This document shows, in pieces, positions 17,961-28,500 of a stretch of DNA of 64,000 nucleotides; the first letter of the stretch is position 1; each line of letters begins with the position of its first letter. The DNA comes from Caballeronia choica (GTDB taxonomy: Bacteria > Pseudomonadota > Gammaproteobacteria > Burkholderiales > Burkholderiaceae). Position numbers and translations under genes: made by a program. The stretch lies in assembly GCF_001544535.1 (NCBI RefSeq), contig NZ_FCON02000037.1, forward strand, positions 1 through 64,000. The letters are read 5' to 3'. The notes beneath the pieces are model-generated. The model searched no databases and had not been told where the DNA came from. It worked only from the letters and a program-made list of their open reading frames with translations.

Positions 17961-18416
17961 ATGCAAACGAATTCCTTGAAACGAATCGCGATTGTCCTCG
18001 CGGCGCTGGCCGTGCTCGCGGCCTGCGAAAAACATGACGCCACCGCCGGACAGGCCGCGGGCGCACTGAACAATCTCGCGAGCCAGACGAACCAGAAGTT
18101 CGATCAGGCGGCGAGCTACGTCGGCCAGCACGTCGATGCGGCGAAACAGGCGGCGCAGCAGAATCTCGATGCGGCCGGATCGATGCCGAGCATTTCGGCG
18201 AGCGGCGTCGCCGAGACGGCGCGGGCGAATCTCGAAGGCGCTGCCAGCGCGACCAATGCCGCGATGGCGAACGCGGCGAGCACGACGGGCGCCGGACTCG
18301 AAGTCGCGGGCAAGAGACTTCAGGACTGGGCGGCCAAGGACGGCACGACGACCCAGGGCGCGAGCGCCGGAGCCGCGACCGATTCGAGCGGCGCGCGCAC
18401 CGAGATGGACAAATAG
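17961..18416 (+). CDS. Ala-rich lipoprotein
   Basis: 151 aa. A lipoprotein signal peptide (MQTNSLKRIAIVLAALAVLAAC, lipobox LAAC) is followed by a long Ala/Gln/Asn-rich helical region resembling a small coiled coil (GALNNLASQTNQKFDQAA), then a low-complexity tail. The ATG at 17961 was chosen, with GGATGGG seven bases upstream; an ATG one codon earlier is equally possible. Function unknown; likely an outer-membrane-anchored helical protein. Confidence 0.75.
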   Translation: MQTNSLKRIAIVLAALAVLAACEKHDATAGQAAGALNNLASQTNQKFDQAASYVGQHVDAAKQAAQQNLDAAGSMPSISASGVAETARANLEGAASATNAAMANAASTTGAGLEVAGKRLQDWAAKDGTTTQGASAGAATDSSGARTEMDK

Positions 18417-18563
18417 CGTTCAAAAATCGGTGGTGTGCGGCGTGTTTCGGAAACCGTCAGACGAAAGACGCCTAACCGCCGGCTAACATTCCGTTACGTC
18501 CGTTCGGCGCGTCGATCGGACCGAGCAGCTAAACTGGCGGTCTTTCGGATGTCCCGGACCGCT

Positions 18564-21233
18564 ATGAATTCAAGTACTTGCGTGATCGCCGGCGCACTGG
18601 CGATCGTCGCGATCCTTTCGATGGCGTCGTTTGCGCGTGTGCGTCGAACGGTTTCCGGCACGCGTCGCGCTGTTCTTCGTGCGGCGCTCCTGCTGTGCGC
18701 CACTTTGCTTTGCGCGGGTCTCGCGCCGGCCGCCAGCGCCGCCGGTCCGGCGCTCGCGCTGCCGACGTTCCAGGAATTGCTGACCCCGCCGGCGCCGCCG
18801 GCATCGGCTCCGGCCGCCGCGTCCGCGCCCGCCGACGACGCCGACATGGTGCGCTCGCTCGACAACATCATTTCCACGCTCGACAGCGACAAGCAGCGCA
18901 CTGCACTCGTCGCCCAGCTCAAGAAGCTGCGCGACGCCAAGCGCGAAGCCGACTCGGCGCAGGCCGCAAGCGGCACGGCAACCGGCGCCAGCAGCGCCGC
19001 GGGCGCGAGCGCGCCAGCCGTGGCGATGACCGGCGCGACGCAAGCGGCCGCATCGTCGGTAGTCGCGACGATCGCGCAGAACGCGGGTCTGCTGGGCGCC
19101 ATCGCGTCGGCGCTGACGAACATCGAGGCCGACATCAAGCGCGGCAAGACACCATTCGCCTACTGGGGCGGGCGCTTCAACGCCGCGGGCAACGAACTCT
19201 TCACCATTGTCACGAGCCACAGCCGCGAGTCGTTCGGCCGCACGCTCGTCAACTTCTTCGCCACCTTCGCGGGCTGGGGCGTGTGCGCGTACCTGCTCGT
19301 CTACCTGCAGCGCCGCCTGCACGTGCGCTACGGCATCGCGGCGGGGCTGCATCCGAATCCGACCACGCGCGAGCTGATCATCTTCGCGTTGCGCCGCGTG
19401 GCGCCGTATCTCATCGCATTCATCGCCGCGCTCACATTTGTGCGCGTCATGCCGCAGTCGCTTGGACGCACGCTCGCGATGGTCATCGCCTACGCAATCG
19501 TCGCGGGCGCGGTGTTTTCGTCGATCTGCCTGATCATGTTCTCGCTGTTCGGCTCGGCGCACCGGCGCGTGGCCGTTCATATCCTGATCACGCACGCGCG
19601 GCGGCTGCTGTTCCTGATCGGCACGCTTGGCGCGCTCGGCGACGCCGCCGCGAACTACGACGTCGCCCAGCAACTCGGGACGAACCTGTCAGGGCTGATT
19701 TCGACGGTCGCGAACATGGGCGCGGCCGTGCTCACCGGGTACTTCGCGCTTGCGTTCCAGCGGCCGGTCGCGCACCTGATCAGAAGCCGCTCGTACGAGC
19801 AGCGGCACAACCGGCGCGCCGCGACGGAAACGTTCGAGATCGTCGCGTCGCTCTGGCAGTTGCCGATGCTGCTGCTCGCGGGCGCCTCGGTGGTCGCGAC
19901 GCTCGCCGGCATCGGCACGTCCGAGAACGTGCTGCAAATGGCGATCGCGACCGCCGGGCTGCTCGTCGTCGCGTTCTTCCTCTCCGCGGTCGTCATCCGC
20001 ATGACGCGCGCGCAGCCACACAGGCTGCGCCGCCAGTCGCCGTACGTGCGCCGGCTCGTGAAATTCGTCGGCACACTGTTCGTGCTCGCCATCTGGATCG
20101 CTTTCTTCGAGGTGTCGTCGCGCTTCTGGGGCTTCTCGCTCGCGAAACTCGCCGAGGAGAGCGTGGCGGCGCGCGGCATCACGCACGCGGTGAGCGCGAT
20201 CATCCTGACGTTCTTCATTGTGTGGCTGATCTGGATCGTCATCGACACCGCGATCCAGGAAGCGCTCAACCCGAACGTTGCGCGCGGCAAGTCGCGCGGG
20301 CCGAGCATGCGCGCGCGCACGATGCTCCCGCTCGTGCGCAACGTCGTGTTCGTCGGGCTGTTGATGATCGCCGGCATCGTCACGGCCGCGAATCTCGGGC
20401 TGAACGTGACGCCGCTCCTTGCCGGCGCCGGCGTGATCGGACTGGCGGTCGGTTTCGGCGCGCAATCGCTCGTCGCCGATTTGATCACCGGGCTTTTCAT
20501 CATCATCGAGGACACGATTTCAGTCGGCGATTCGATTGAAGTCGATGGCGGTCATGCGGGCATCGTCGAAAGCCTGACGATCCGCACCGTGCGCCTGCGC
20601 GACGGGCAGGGCGCGATCCACGCGATTCCGTTCTCGCAGATCAAGATCGTGAAGAACCTGTCGCGCGATTTCGCCTACGCGGTGTTCGAGGTGCGCGTGC
20701 CGTTCTCGGCGGACGTCGACAAGGTCACGCAGATGATCCGCGAAGTCGGCGCCGAACTGATGGCCGATTTCCGCTACCGGCGCGAGATGCTCGGGCCGAT
20801 CGAGGTCTGGGGACTCGACCGGTTCGATCCGAACTGGATGGTCGTGAAAGGCCAGATCAAGACGCGGCCGTTGCAGCAATGGAGCGTCGCGCGGGCGTTC
20901 AACCTGCGGATCAAGCGCAAGATGGACGAGATCGGCATGGACGTGCCCGTGCCGCAGATGCAGGTGCAGATGTCGCGCGAGAAGACGGCGTTTGCGGAGC
21001 CGCAGTCGGAAGAGAACGAATTCGATGTCCTGCATGAGATGCAGGCGGCGCGCGCGAGCGAGGCCGAGCCGGCCGAGGAGCCCGCGCCCGAGCCTTTGTC
21101 TCCGGTCGTGAAAAGCGGGATGGCGAAGGCGCGCGACGTGTCGCACGAGCCGAGGCCGGCGCCGCCGCCGACGGATCAGTCAGTCCAGGTCCCGCCGCAA
21201 ATTCCGACCGCGACCGAGCCTGGCAAGGGCTAG
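18564..21233 (+). CDS. Large MscS-family mechanosensitive channel (YbiO-like)
   Basis: About 889 aa. An N-terminal signal-like segment (VLRAALLLCATLLCAGLAPAASAAG) and an Ala-rich periplasmic stretch with a short coiled coil (about 65-190) precede roughly ten membrane segments. The conserved MscS pore and beta domain lie at about 600-800 (GAGVIGLAVGFGAQSLVADL, then TISVGDSIEVDG). A proline/glutamate-rich cytosolic tail closes the protein. The size and layout match YbiO-type large MscS channels that release solutes under hypo-osmotic stress. Several starts are possible (18549, 18564, 18621); none has a strong ribosome binding site. Confidence 0.88.
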   Translation: MNSSTCVIAGALAIVAILSMASFARVRRTVSGTRRAVLRAALLLCATLLCAGLAPAASAAGPALALPTFQELLTPPAPPASAPAAASAPADDADMVRSLDNIISTLDSDKQRTALVAQLKKLRDAKREADSAQAASGTATGASSAAGASAPAVAMTGATQAAASSVVATIAQNAGLLGAIASALTNIEADIKRGKTPFAYWGGRFNAAGNELFTIVTSHSRESFGRTLVNFFATFAGWGVCAYLLVYLQRRLHVRYGIAAGLHPNPTTRELIIFALRRVAPYLIAFIAALTFVRVMPQSLGRTLAMVIAYAIVAGAVFSSICLIMFSLFGSAHRRVAVHILITHARRLLFLIGTLGALGDAAANYDVAQQLGTNLSGLISTVANMGAAVLTGYFALAFQRPVAHLIRSRSYEQRHNRRAATETFEIVASLWQLPMLLLAGASVVATLAGIGTSENVLQMAIATAGLLVVAFFLSAVVIRMTRAQPHRLRRQSPYVRRLVKFVGTLFVLAIWIAFFEVSSRFWGFSLAKLAEESVAARGITHAVSAIILTFFIVWLIWIVIDTAIQEALNPNVARGKSRGPSMRARTMLPLVRNVVFVGLLMIAGIVTAANLGLNVTPLLAGAGVIGLAVGFGAQSLVADLITGLFIIIEDTISVGDSIEVDGGHAGIVESLTIRTVRLRDGQGAIHAIPFSQIKIVKNLSRDFAYAVFEVRVPFSADVDKVTQMIREVGAELMADFRYRREMLGPIEVWGLDRFDPNWMVVKGQIKTRPLQQWSVARAFNLRIKRKMDEIGMDVPVPQMQVQMSREKTAFAEPQSEENEFDVLHEMQAARASEAEPAEEPAPEPLSPVVKSGMAKARDVSHEPRPAPPPTDQSVQVPPQIPTATEPGKG

Positions 21234-21270
21234 ATCGTTCGGCCGCTTATTTGTCCGCTCGTTCGGCCGC

Positions 21271-21828
21271 TCAGACCGTGACCAGATCGTTGACGTGCGT
21301 TGCGATCTGCGTGGCCGCGACGCCGTAGACGTGCAGCGAAACCGCGCGCCGGCCCGAGCCCGGCGCGTTGCCCAACTGATGAATCGCGCCGCGCCCGGCG
21401 CCGACGAACGAAACCGAGCCCGATTCGCGCGCGTGAGTGCGCGTTTCGATTGCGCGGTTCGTGATCGGGTCCCAGCGAAAGAGGGTTTCCGCGAGCGTGC
21501 CCTCGATCACCGCGTAGGCGCACCAGGTCTGGTGCCCGTGGACCGGGCTCGCCTGACCCGGCTCCCAGACCAGTGCGGCAACGGCGTAACGGCCGTCGGG
21601 ATCGGCGGCGAGCAGATGTCGCCGATAGGTCCCGGCGCCGCTCTCGCATTGTTCCGGCGACAGGAACCCGCACTCCTTGGAAGCCGCAAGAAGCGCCGCG
21701 CGCACCCGGCGCGGGAAATCGGCGGGCGTGGCGAGGGCGGCGTCGAGTTCGCCGGTCAGGCGCGCCAAGGCGTCCGCGTGACCAAGTGGCGCGTTCTGGC
21801 AAAGAGCGGGAAGGGGATCGCGGATCAT
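21271..21828 (-). CDS. Cysteine dioxygenase-like cupin (thiol dioxygenase)
   Basis: 185 aa from the ATG at 21828 (MIRDPLPALCQ). It has the cupin iron site of type I thiol dioxygenases: H97-x-H99 in SPVHGHQTW, VIEGTLAET on the next strand, and a third His in GAIHQLGN (about 150). The family oxidises cysteine or 3-mercaptopropionate to the sulfinate. Specificity cannot be read here. It is divergent from an Lrp-type regulator that probably controls it. An alternative ATG at 21867 lacks a ribosome binding site. Confidence 0.86.
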   Translation of the reverse strand: MIRDPLPALCQNAPLGHADALARLTGELDAALATPADFPRRVRAALLAASKECGFLSPEQCESGAGTYRRHLLAADPDGRYAVAALVWEPGQASPVHGHQTWCAYAVIEGTLAETLFRWDPITNRAIETRTHARESGSVSFVGAGRGAIHQLGNAPGSGRRAVSLHVYGVAATQIATHVNDLVTV

Positions 21829-21953
21829 GATTTCGGCGCGTTTTTTCGTTTTGACTGGGAAGCCCATTTATACCGGTTTGCATCCGGAAATAGTTTCCAT
21901 ATAATTCCGTACAAACACCCAAAAGTAGAATAATTTCCTATAAGGGGCGCAGT
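21829..21953. promoter_or_regulatory. Divergent AT-rich control region with candidate Lrp operator
   Basis: 125 bases between two divergent genes, clearly AT-richer than the flanks. It contains the dyad GGAAA-TAG-TTTCC (21886-21898) and an A/T-rich TAGAATAATTTCCTATA around 21926-21942, reminiscent of Lrp/AsnC boxes. It probably carries both promoters. Confidence 0.5.
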
Positions 21954-22436
21954 GTGGGAATGGACCTCATCGACCGCAAGCTGCTGGAACTACTGCAGAC
22001 CGACGTCACGATGCCGATCGCGGAACTGGCGCAGCGCGTCAACCTTTCGCAGACGCCGTGCTGGAAGCGCGTGCAACGCCTGAAAGAGACCGGCGTGATT
22101 CGCGCGCAGGTGGCGCTGTGCGATCCGCGCAAGCTGGGCGTCGGCACGACGGTGTTCGTCGCGGTGCGCACGAACCAGCACACGCAGAGCTGGGCGGAGG
22201 ATTTCACGCGCGCGGTGCGCGATATTCCGGAAGTGGTCGAGGTGTACCGGATGAGCGGGGAGACGGATTACCTGCTGCGCGTGGTGGTGTCGGATATCGA
22301 CGATTACGACCGCGTCTATAAGGAATTGATCCGCGCCGTGCCGCTTTATGACGTGAGTTCGAGCTTCGCGATGGAACAGATCAAGTACTCGACTGCGTTG
22401 CCGGTGAGGCCGCCGCTTGGGGATTTGGGGCGGTAG
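21954..22436 (+). CDS. Lrp/AsnC-family transcriptional regulator
   Basis: 160 aa. An N-terminal helix-turn-helix (LIDRKLLELLQ, MPIAELAQRVNLSQTPCWKRVQRL) is followed by the RAM domain (about 65-145) with VVEVYRMSGETDYLLRV. The start is GTG at 21954, with AAGGGG six bases upstream; the ATG at 21960 is twelve away. Its divergence from a thiol dioxygenase suggests cysteine or sulfur amino acid sensing, as with other Lrp regulators next to cysteine catabolic genes. Confidence 0.93.
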   Translation: MGMDLIDRKLLELLQTDVTMPIAELAQRVNLSQTPCWKRVQRLKETGVIRAQVALCDPRKLGVGTTVFVAVRTNQHTQSWAEDFTRAVRDIPEVVEVYRMSGETDYLLRVVVSDIDDYDRVYKELIRAVPLYDVSSSFAMEQIKYSTALPVRPPLGDLGR

Positions 22437-22580
22437 GGCGGTTAAGGGGCCTTGTAGACCCGTGCAGTCGATACTTCAATGCCGCGGCCGTCCGTCTCGC
22501 ACGCCCCCTGCAACCCTTCTGAAATCCCTCACAGGTAACATGGCGCCTTTATTCTCCGCGCCACGCCCGAGCCTCTCTCC

Positions 22581-22790
22581 ATGTCCGAAGACCGCAGCAG
22601 GAAAAGCCCCCGCAAAAAGAATCCGACGTTCGCGATCAGCGTGTTCATCGTCGTGGTCGTGCTGATGGTGATCGGGACGCTTTTCTTCAACGCGATCCGC
22701 GAAAAGCGCGAGTTCGAGCGGGAGAACGCTCAGCCGTCGGCGGCGAGCGACGTGAGGCCTGCCGTGCCGGCCATCGGCGCGTCGCAATAA
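22581..22790 (+). CDS. Small single-pass membrane protein
   Basis: 69 aa. A basic N-terminus (MSEDRSRKSPRKKN) is followed by one strong membrane helix (FAISVFIVVVVLMVIGTLFF, about 17-36) and a charged then Ala/Pro-rich tail. The composition fits a real inner-membrane protein with the N-terminus inside. Not recognised. It converges on the FUSC gene 18 bases away. Confidence 0.7.
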   Translation: MSEDRSRKSPRKKNPTFAISVFIVVVVLMVIGTLFFNAIREKREFERENAQPSAASDVRPAVPAIGASQ

Positions 22791-22808
22791 CCAGCCGGCG
22801 AGCGCCGC

Positions 22809-25364
22809 TCACGCGGGCAGCCGGATCACGCTCGCGTCCTTGCGGATCAGGACCGACGCGCCGAGCATCTGCTTGCACTGGTGCGCGAGCAGCTTCAGGT
22901 CATGGATCGCGTCGCTCGGCATCGCCTCGGTGCGCTCGGCGGCGACCACCATCGAGTCGAGTTCGCGCCGAAGCTGCTTGATCTGTTCGCCCTGGTCGTC
23001 GGGTGCGGCGACGCCGCCTTGCGCCTGGGTGAGGCTGTCGCGGATCACGGCCAGCACGCGCTGCACCGGCTCGATCGCCTGACCCTCGACATTCGCGAGC
23101 GACTGCAACAGCGGCGCGGCCGCCGTGATCTGCGACGCGAGCACGTGCGACTGCACCAGCAGGTCGTTGAGCTCGGCGACGAACTTCTGGTGCGCCTTCG
23201 GTTCCAGCATCATCCGCTGGAACGCCTGTCCGAGATTGGCGAACGCGATGTGCACATTCTTGCGCGCGAGGCGGTAGCGGTAGTCGCGATCGAGCGCCGT
23301 CGCGGCGACCGTAGCGGCGGCCGACGCGCCCGCGCCCGTCGCCGCAGCCGTGCTTTCGCCGACGGCCACCGACGACAGCTTCGCCGCCGTCGCGTTGGCG
23401 GTCTTAACTGCGGGCGCTGGCTCGGTGATCGAGGTTTCGCTGGCGGTCTGAGGCGGGGCCGCGACGGCGACATCGCCCGATTCCGCGTCGTGCGAGGCCA
23501 CGACAGCCGCGCTGGCGTTGTTGTCCGCGAAGACCGCGGCTTCGGCCTTCGGTTCGGCGAAAGCTTCAGCTTCGGCCTTCACCCCATTCACCCCGCGCTC
23601 CCCCTCACTCCCCCGCGCGACAGAATCCGCTTTCACCGGCGCCTTCGTCTTCGGATTCCACCACCAGCTTGCTTCGAGATAATGGCGCGTCGCCGCGATC
23701 ATGTCGTTGACGAGCTTCCCCATCAACCGATATTCCCAGTAAGGAAACAGGTGGCTCGCGGCGATCGCGATCGCGCAACCGACGACCGTGTCGATCGCCC
23801 GCTCGCCGATGAGCCTCAGGCTCCCGGGCGCGAGCAGATGGAACATCAACAGCACGTACGACGACGTGAACACGACGCTCGCCGTGTAGTTGAAGAGCAG
23901 GAGGCTGTAACTCATCACCATCGAAGCGAACATCACGACCAGGAGCAGGCTCGGCTCCTTGACGAGCAGGATGAGCGCGACGCTCGCCGCGCAGCCGATC
24001 GCCGTGCCGATGATCCGCTGCGTGTTGCGCTGCTTGGTGAGCGAATACCCGGGCTTCAGGATGATGACGGTCGTCATCACGATCCAGTACGCGTTGGTGA
24101 GCGGCAGGAGCCGCCCGAGCCAGAACCCGGCGCCGACCGCGATCGTCACGCGCAGCGCATGCCGGAAGCTTGGCGAAGCCATCGTCAGGTTCGAGAAGAT
24201 CTGCATAAGCGGCACGCGCCGGCTCGAGATGAACCGCGAGATCGAATGGTCGATGCGCATCTCGGTTTCGGTCACGTCGGTGTCGCTGCGCGTGTGGCGG
24301 CGCATCCTGTCGATGAGGCGCGTCCCGCTCCACAGGCGCCGGAACACGGCGGCCACCGCGGCGTAGGCTTCAGGGTTCTTGTCCGGCAGCCCGTGCTTGC
24401 GCATCAGTTCCAGTTCGTATTCGATCGCGCGCAGTTCCGCCTTCACGCTGATCTTCGAGCGCGCGGGCTCGTTCTGCAGCACTGCGAGACCGATCTCTTC
24501 GAGGTCGGTGGCGGCCTTGCGCATCAGGTCGCGGTAGAAAATCAGGAGGTCCGAGCCGCCGAAGGTGCTGCGCACGAGCGGGTAATCGGTATGCGCGCCG
24601 ACGAAGAACTCGTGCAGATCGACCACGTTGATGAACAGGTTGAAAAGCCTCGCGCGGCGCGGCTGGAGCTTGCCCTTTTTCAGTTTCGGCAGGTTGCGCA
24701 GCACGATGTCCCGCGCGGCGTCCTGGCGCTCGACCGCCGCGATCTGCTTTTCGATCAGCTTGCGATAGCACTCGTCGAGATCGGCTTCGGGATCGTAGAA
24801 ATCCGCGCGCGCCATCAGGTACTCGGCGCAACTGAAGATGCTTTCGGCGAGCGCCTGCTGTTCGATGCGGTAGACCAGCCAGTGGCTGATCAGCGTTGCC
24901 CAGTACGTGTACCAGAGGCCGCCCAGCAGGATCCACGACGCGTTGACGAGCGCCTGCATCGGCGTGAAATGCTCTTCCAGCGTGACGATCATCATGAAGA
25001 GCGTCGCGAAGCTGATCTGCGGCCAGCGGTTGCCGTACACCACGATCAGCGACAGCACGAACGTAAGCGGCACGACGGTGAGCCAGAGCGTGAGCACGTG
25101 CGCCGTGGCGATGCCGGTCAAGAGCGCGGCGAAGGTGCCGATCACCGTGCACGCCAGCATCTCGTTGTGCTTGTACTTGAGCGGGCCGGGCATGTCGACG
25201 ACGCACGCGCCGAGCGCGCCCGTCGCGATCGTGAAGCCGAGATCGCGGTTATGGAAAACGATCAGCATCAGGACGGCGGGAAGCGAAACGCCGAACGCGA
25301 TGCGCAAGCCGCCGAAAAAGTACTGGCTGTAGATGAATTTTCTGATTTCGATCGAGTAAGGCAT
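22809..25364 (-). CDS. FUSC/YccS-like inner-membrane transporter
   Basis: 851 aa from the ATG at 25364 (MPYSIEIRKFIYSQYFF), with AGGAAG just upstream. Two blocks of about five to six membrane segments (about 15-180 and about 390-560) match the duplicated fusaric-acid-resistance/YccS layout, with a cytosolic domain after each. The second cytosolic part contains an Ala/Glu/Val-rich low-complexity insert of about 120 residues (around 590-710). YccS-like proteins are linked to efflux of aromatic or organic acids; the substrate here is unknown. Confidence 0.87.
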   Translation of the reverse strand: MPYSIEIRKFIYSQYFFGGLRIAFGVSLPAVLMLIVFHNRDLGFTIATGALGACVVDMPGPLKYKHNEMLACTVIGTFAALLTGIATAHVLTLWLTVVPLTFVLSLIVVYGNRWPQISFATLFMMIVTLEEHFTPMQALVNASWILLGGLWYTYWATLISHWLVYRIEQQALAESIFSCAEYLMARADFYDPEADLDECYRKLIEKQIAAVERQDAARDIVLRNLPKLKKGKLQPRRARLFNLFINVVDLHEFFVGAHTDYPLVRSTFGGSDLLIFYRDLMRKAATDLEEIGLAVLQNEPARSKISVKAELRAIEYELELMRKHGLPDKNPEAYAAVAAVFRRLWSGTRLIDRMRRHTRSDTDVTETEMRIDHSISRFISSRRVPLMQIFSNLTMASPSFRHALRVTIAVGAGFWLGRLLPLTNAYWIVMTTVIILKPGYSLTKQRNTQRIIGTAIGCAASVALILLVKEPSLLLVVMFASMVMSYSLLLFNYTASVVFTSSYVLLMFHLLAPGSLRLIGERAIDTVVGCAIAIAASHLFPYWEYRLMGKLVNDMIAATRHYLEASWWWNPKTKAPVKADSVARGSEGERGVNGVKAEAEAFAEPKAEAAVFADNNASAAVVASHDAESGDVAVAAPPQTASETSITEPAPAVKTANATAAKLSSVAVGESTAAATGAGASAAATVAATALDRDYRYRLARKNVHIAFANLGQAFQRMMLEPKAHQKFVAELNDLLVQSHVLASQITAAAPLLQSLANVEGQAIEPVQRVLAVIRDSLTQAQGGVAAPDDQGEQIKQLRRELDSMVVAAERTEAMPSDAIHDLKLLAHQCKQMLGASVLIRKDASVIRLPA

Positions 25365-25591
25365 CGACTTCCTGATTTGCCGCTTGATTGTGCGTTGTGT
25401 GTTGTGTGACTTGCACGACGACATTCCCAGATCCGGGAACGCGCGCCGAAAATTGGCTTCGAGTCTAACCCAACCGGAGACGGTTCTGACCTCGGCCGAT
25501 CGGCCAGGTTCTGTGCGCGTTCGGCCTTTGTTATGCTGTCGCTTCACTTCGGATACGTCCGATTCACAGTCGGCGATTCCCATCAGGCCTT

Positions 25592-28500
25592 ATGCTCGAA
25601 CTCTTCTATTCGAACCGCCACGAAACGCTGTCGCAGGCGCTTTTCGACGACCTCGCCGCGTTCTCGATGGGCAGCGGCGACCCGTTCGCGAGCCAGCCCG
25701 TGATCGTGGCGAGCGCGGCCGTGCGGCGGCGTCTCGAGCTCGACATGGCCGAGCGCTTCGGCATCTGCGCTAACGTGGAGTTCGGCTATCTCGCGCAGTG
25801 GCTCTGGGCGCAGATCGGCCGCGTGATGACGGTGCCCGTGCATTCGCCGTTCGCGCCGGACCGGCTCGCGTGGCGCTGTTTCCGGCTGCTTTCCGGGCCG
25901 TCGTCGGGCGACTCGGCGCGGCTGCGTTCCTACCTCGACGCCGCCGACGATTCGATGCGCTACGAACTCGCGCGCCGCATCGCGACCGTGTTCGATCACT
26001 ACCTGACCTATCGCCCGGAGTGGCTCACGCAATGGCAGCAGGGCGGCTCGATTCTCGCGACGCCGGGCGCGGGCGAACTCGATTTGCGCGGGCCGCGCCT
26101 GCCGGGCGCGAGCGAGATTCAGCGCGAGGACGAGCGCTGGCAAGCCGCTTTGTGGCGTGCGTTGCTCGCCGACCTTGCCGCGGGCGCCGATCAGGCCGGC
26201 TATGACCCGACGCCGCCCGCCTACCGTTTTCTCGCCGAGTCCGTGAAGCTCGATCTCGATGCCGTGATGCGCGCCGAATGGCCGGAGCGCATCAGCGTGT
26301 TCGCGCTGCCGACGATGCCGCCGTTGCACATCGCATTGTTGCGCGAGCTGTCGCGCTGGATCGACGTGCGCATCTACGCGATCAACCCGTGCCAGGAATT
26401 CTGGTTCGACATCGTGAGTGTCGCGCGGGTCGAGCAACTGGAGATGAAGGGCGAGCTCGACTACCAGGAAGTCGGCAATCCGCTGCTCGCCGAATGGGGA
26501 CGCCAGACGCAGGCGCAACTGCACATGCTGCAGGAGTTGACGGAGAGCGCGGCGTCGCGTGAAGCGAGCCACTTCGAACGGAACCCGGCGCCGAGCTGGC
26601 TCGCGCGCGTGCAGAACGCGATTCTCGAACTGGGCGATCCGGCCGATGACTCCGATGACGCCACCGAACCCGGCATCGAAGTGCACGTGTGCCACAGTCT
26701 CTCGCGACAACTCGAAGCGCTGCACGATCGCCTGCTCGGCTGGTTCGATTCGATCGAAGGGCTGGAGCCGTCGGACGTGCTAGTCGCGTTCCCGGACCTG
26801 GCGGCGGCGGGCCCGCTGATCGACGGCGTGTTCGGCACCGCACCGGCGGGCGTCGCGAACGAGCGGCGGCGCATTCCCTATCGCATCACGGGCCTGCCTC
26901 CGTCGCAGGCGAATCCCGTCGCGCGCGTGCTGCTCGACTGGCTCGCGCTGCCCGAGCGCAGCGTCGGCGCGCCGGACCTGATCGAGTGGCTGCGCGTCGA
27001 TGCGATCGCGGCGCGCTACGGCATCGACGCCGCCGCGCTCGAAACCGCGCAGGCGTGGCTCGCGGCGGCGGGTGCGCGGCGCGGCCTGACGCCGCCGGAA
27101 GTGTCCGCCGAGCATGTGCCGTCCGCGCGCCACACGTTCTCCGACGCGCTCACGCGCCTCTTTCTCGGCTATGCGTTGCCCGATGGCGGCGCGCCCGTCG
27201 ACGAATGGCTGCCGGTGGAAGGCGCGAACGGCTCCGACGCGGAACTGCTCGGGCGCCTGACCCGTTTCATCGACGACATCGACGCCTTCGCCGAACGCGT
27301 CGCCATTCCGCGCACGCCGCGTGCGTGGGGCGAACTGATGCAGGACGCGCTCGAACGATTCTTCGATCCGGGTCTCGCGTTCAGCGATTCGATCGCGGAC
27401 GTGCGCGGCACGCTCGACGCGCTGATCGTCGCGATGCGGGAGGGCGCGGGCGACGCCGAGGTCGCGGCCGCCGTGCTGCGCACCGCCTTCACCGACGCCC
27501 TCGACGATCCCGCGCGCGGCGGCGTGCCGTGGGGCGGCGTGACGTTCTCGTCGCTCACCAGCCTGCGCGGCCTGCCGTATCGCGTGATTTGCCTGCTCGG
27601 CATGGACGACGGCATGCTGCCAAGCCTCGCGCGCGCCGACGAGTTCGACCTGATGGCGAAGTTCGGCAAGCTGGGCGACCGGCAGCGCCGCGACGACGAA
27701 CGCAACCTGTTTCTCGACCTGTTGCTTGCGGCGCGCGACCGGTTGCTGATCGCGTACACCGGCCGCAGCATTCGCGACAACGCCGCACTGCCGCCGGCAG
27801 CGCTGATCGATGAACTGCTCGACTATCTGGCCGAAGCGTCGGCGGGCGCGCATGCGTCGCCCGGCGAACTGGCCGACGCCCGCGCGCGCTTCGTCTTCGA
27901 GCATCCGCTGCAGCCGTTCGCGCCGGAGTACTTCGAGCCGGGCGCACCGCTCTTCACCTACGAGCCGGAGCGCGCGGAACTCGCGCGCACGCTCGCGCTC
28001 GGACGGCCCGAGGCGCCCGTCACGTTCTTCGCCGAGCCGCTTCCCCCCGAGGACGAAACCGAGCCCGTCGCTTTTGACGACTTCGTGCGCTTCTGGCGCC
28101 ATCCGGCGCGCGCGCTGCTGCGCGACCGTCTTGGCATCGCGCTCTTCGATGCCGAAAGCGAACTCGACGACACCGAGCCGTTCGAGCTCGACTTCAGCGG
28201 CCGCGACGCGCTCGCCGAGCGCGTGCTGCCGGCACTGCTCGACATGACCGAAGACGGCGAGACTGCCGCGCGCGAACGCGCGCGGCGCGTCGCGCGGGCG
28301 AGTCCCGAAATGCCGGGCGGCGCGACGGGCGGCGTCTGGCAGTCGCAGGAACTGCACGCGCTGCATCAACTGGCGAACCGCGTGCGCGTCGCGACGGAGG
28401 AGGGCACGACACGTTTGCCATTCACGCTCGACATTGCGCCGCGCTGGCCCGACACGGCGGGCGTCGCGCTGTTCGGCGCGCACGACGACCGACTGTCCGG

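Noticed and set aside
22881-25409. 842-codon plus-strand frame
   Set aside because: Antisense to the FUSC-type gene; no motifs and Arg-biased composition.
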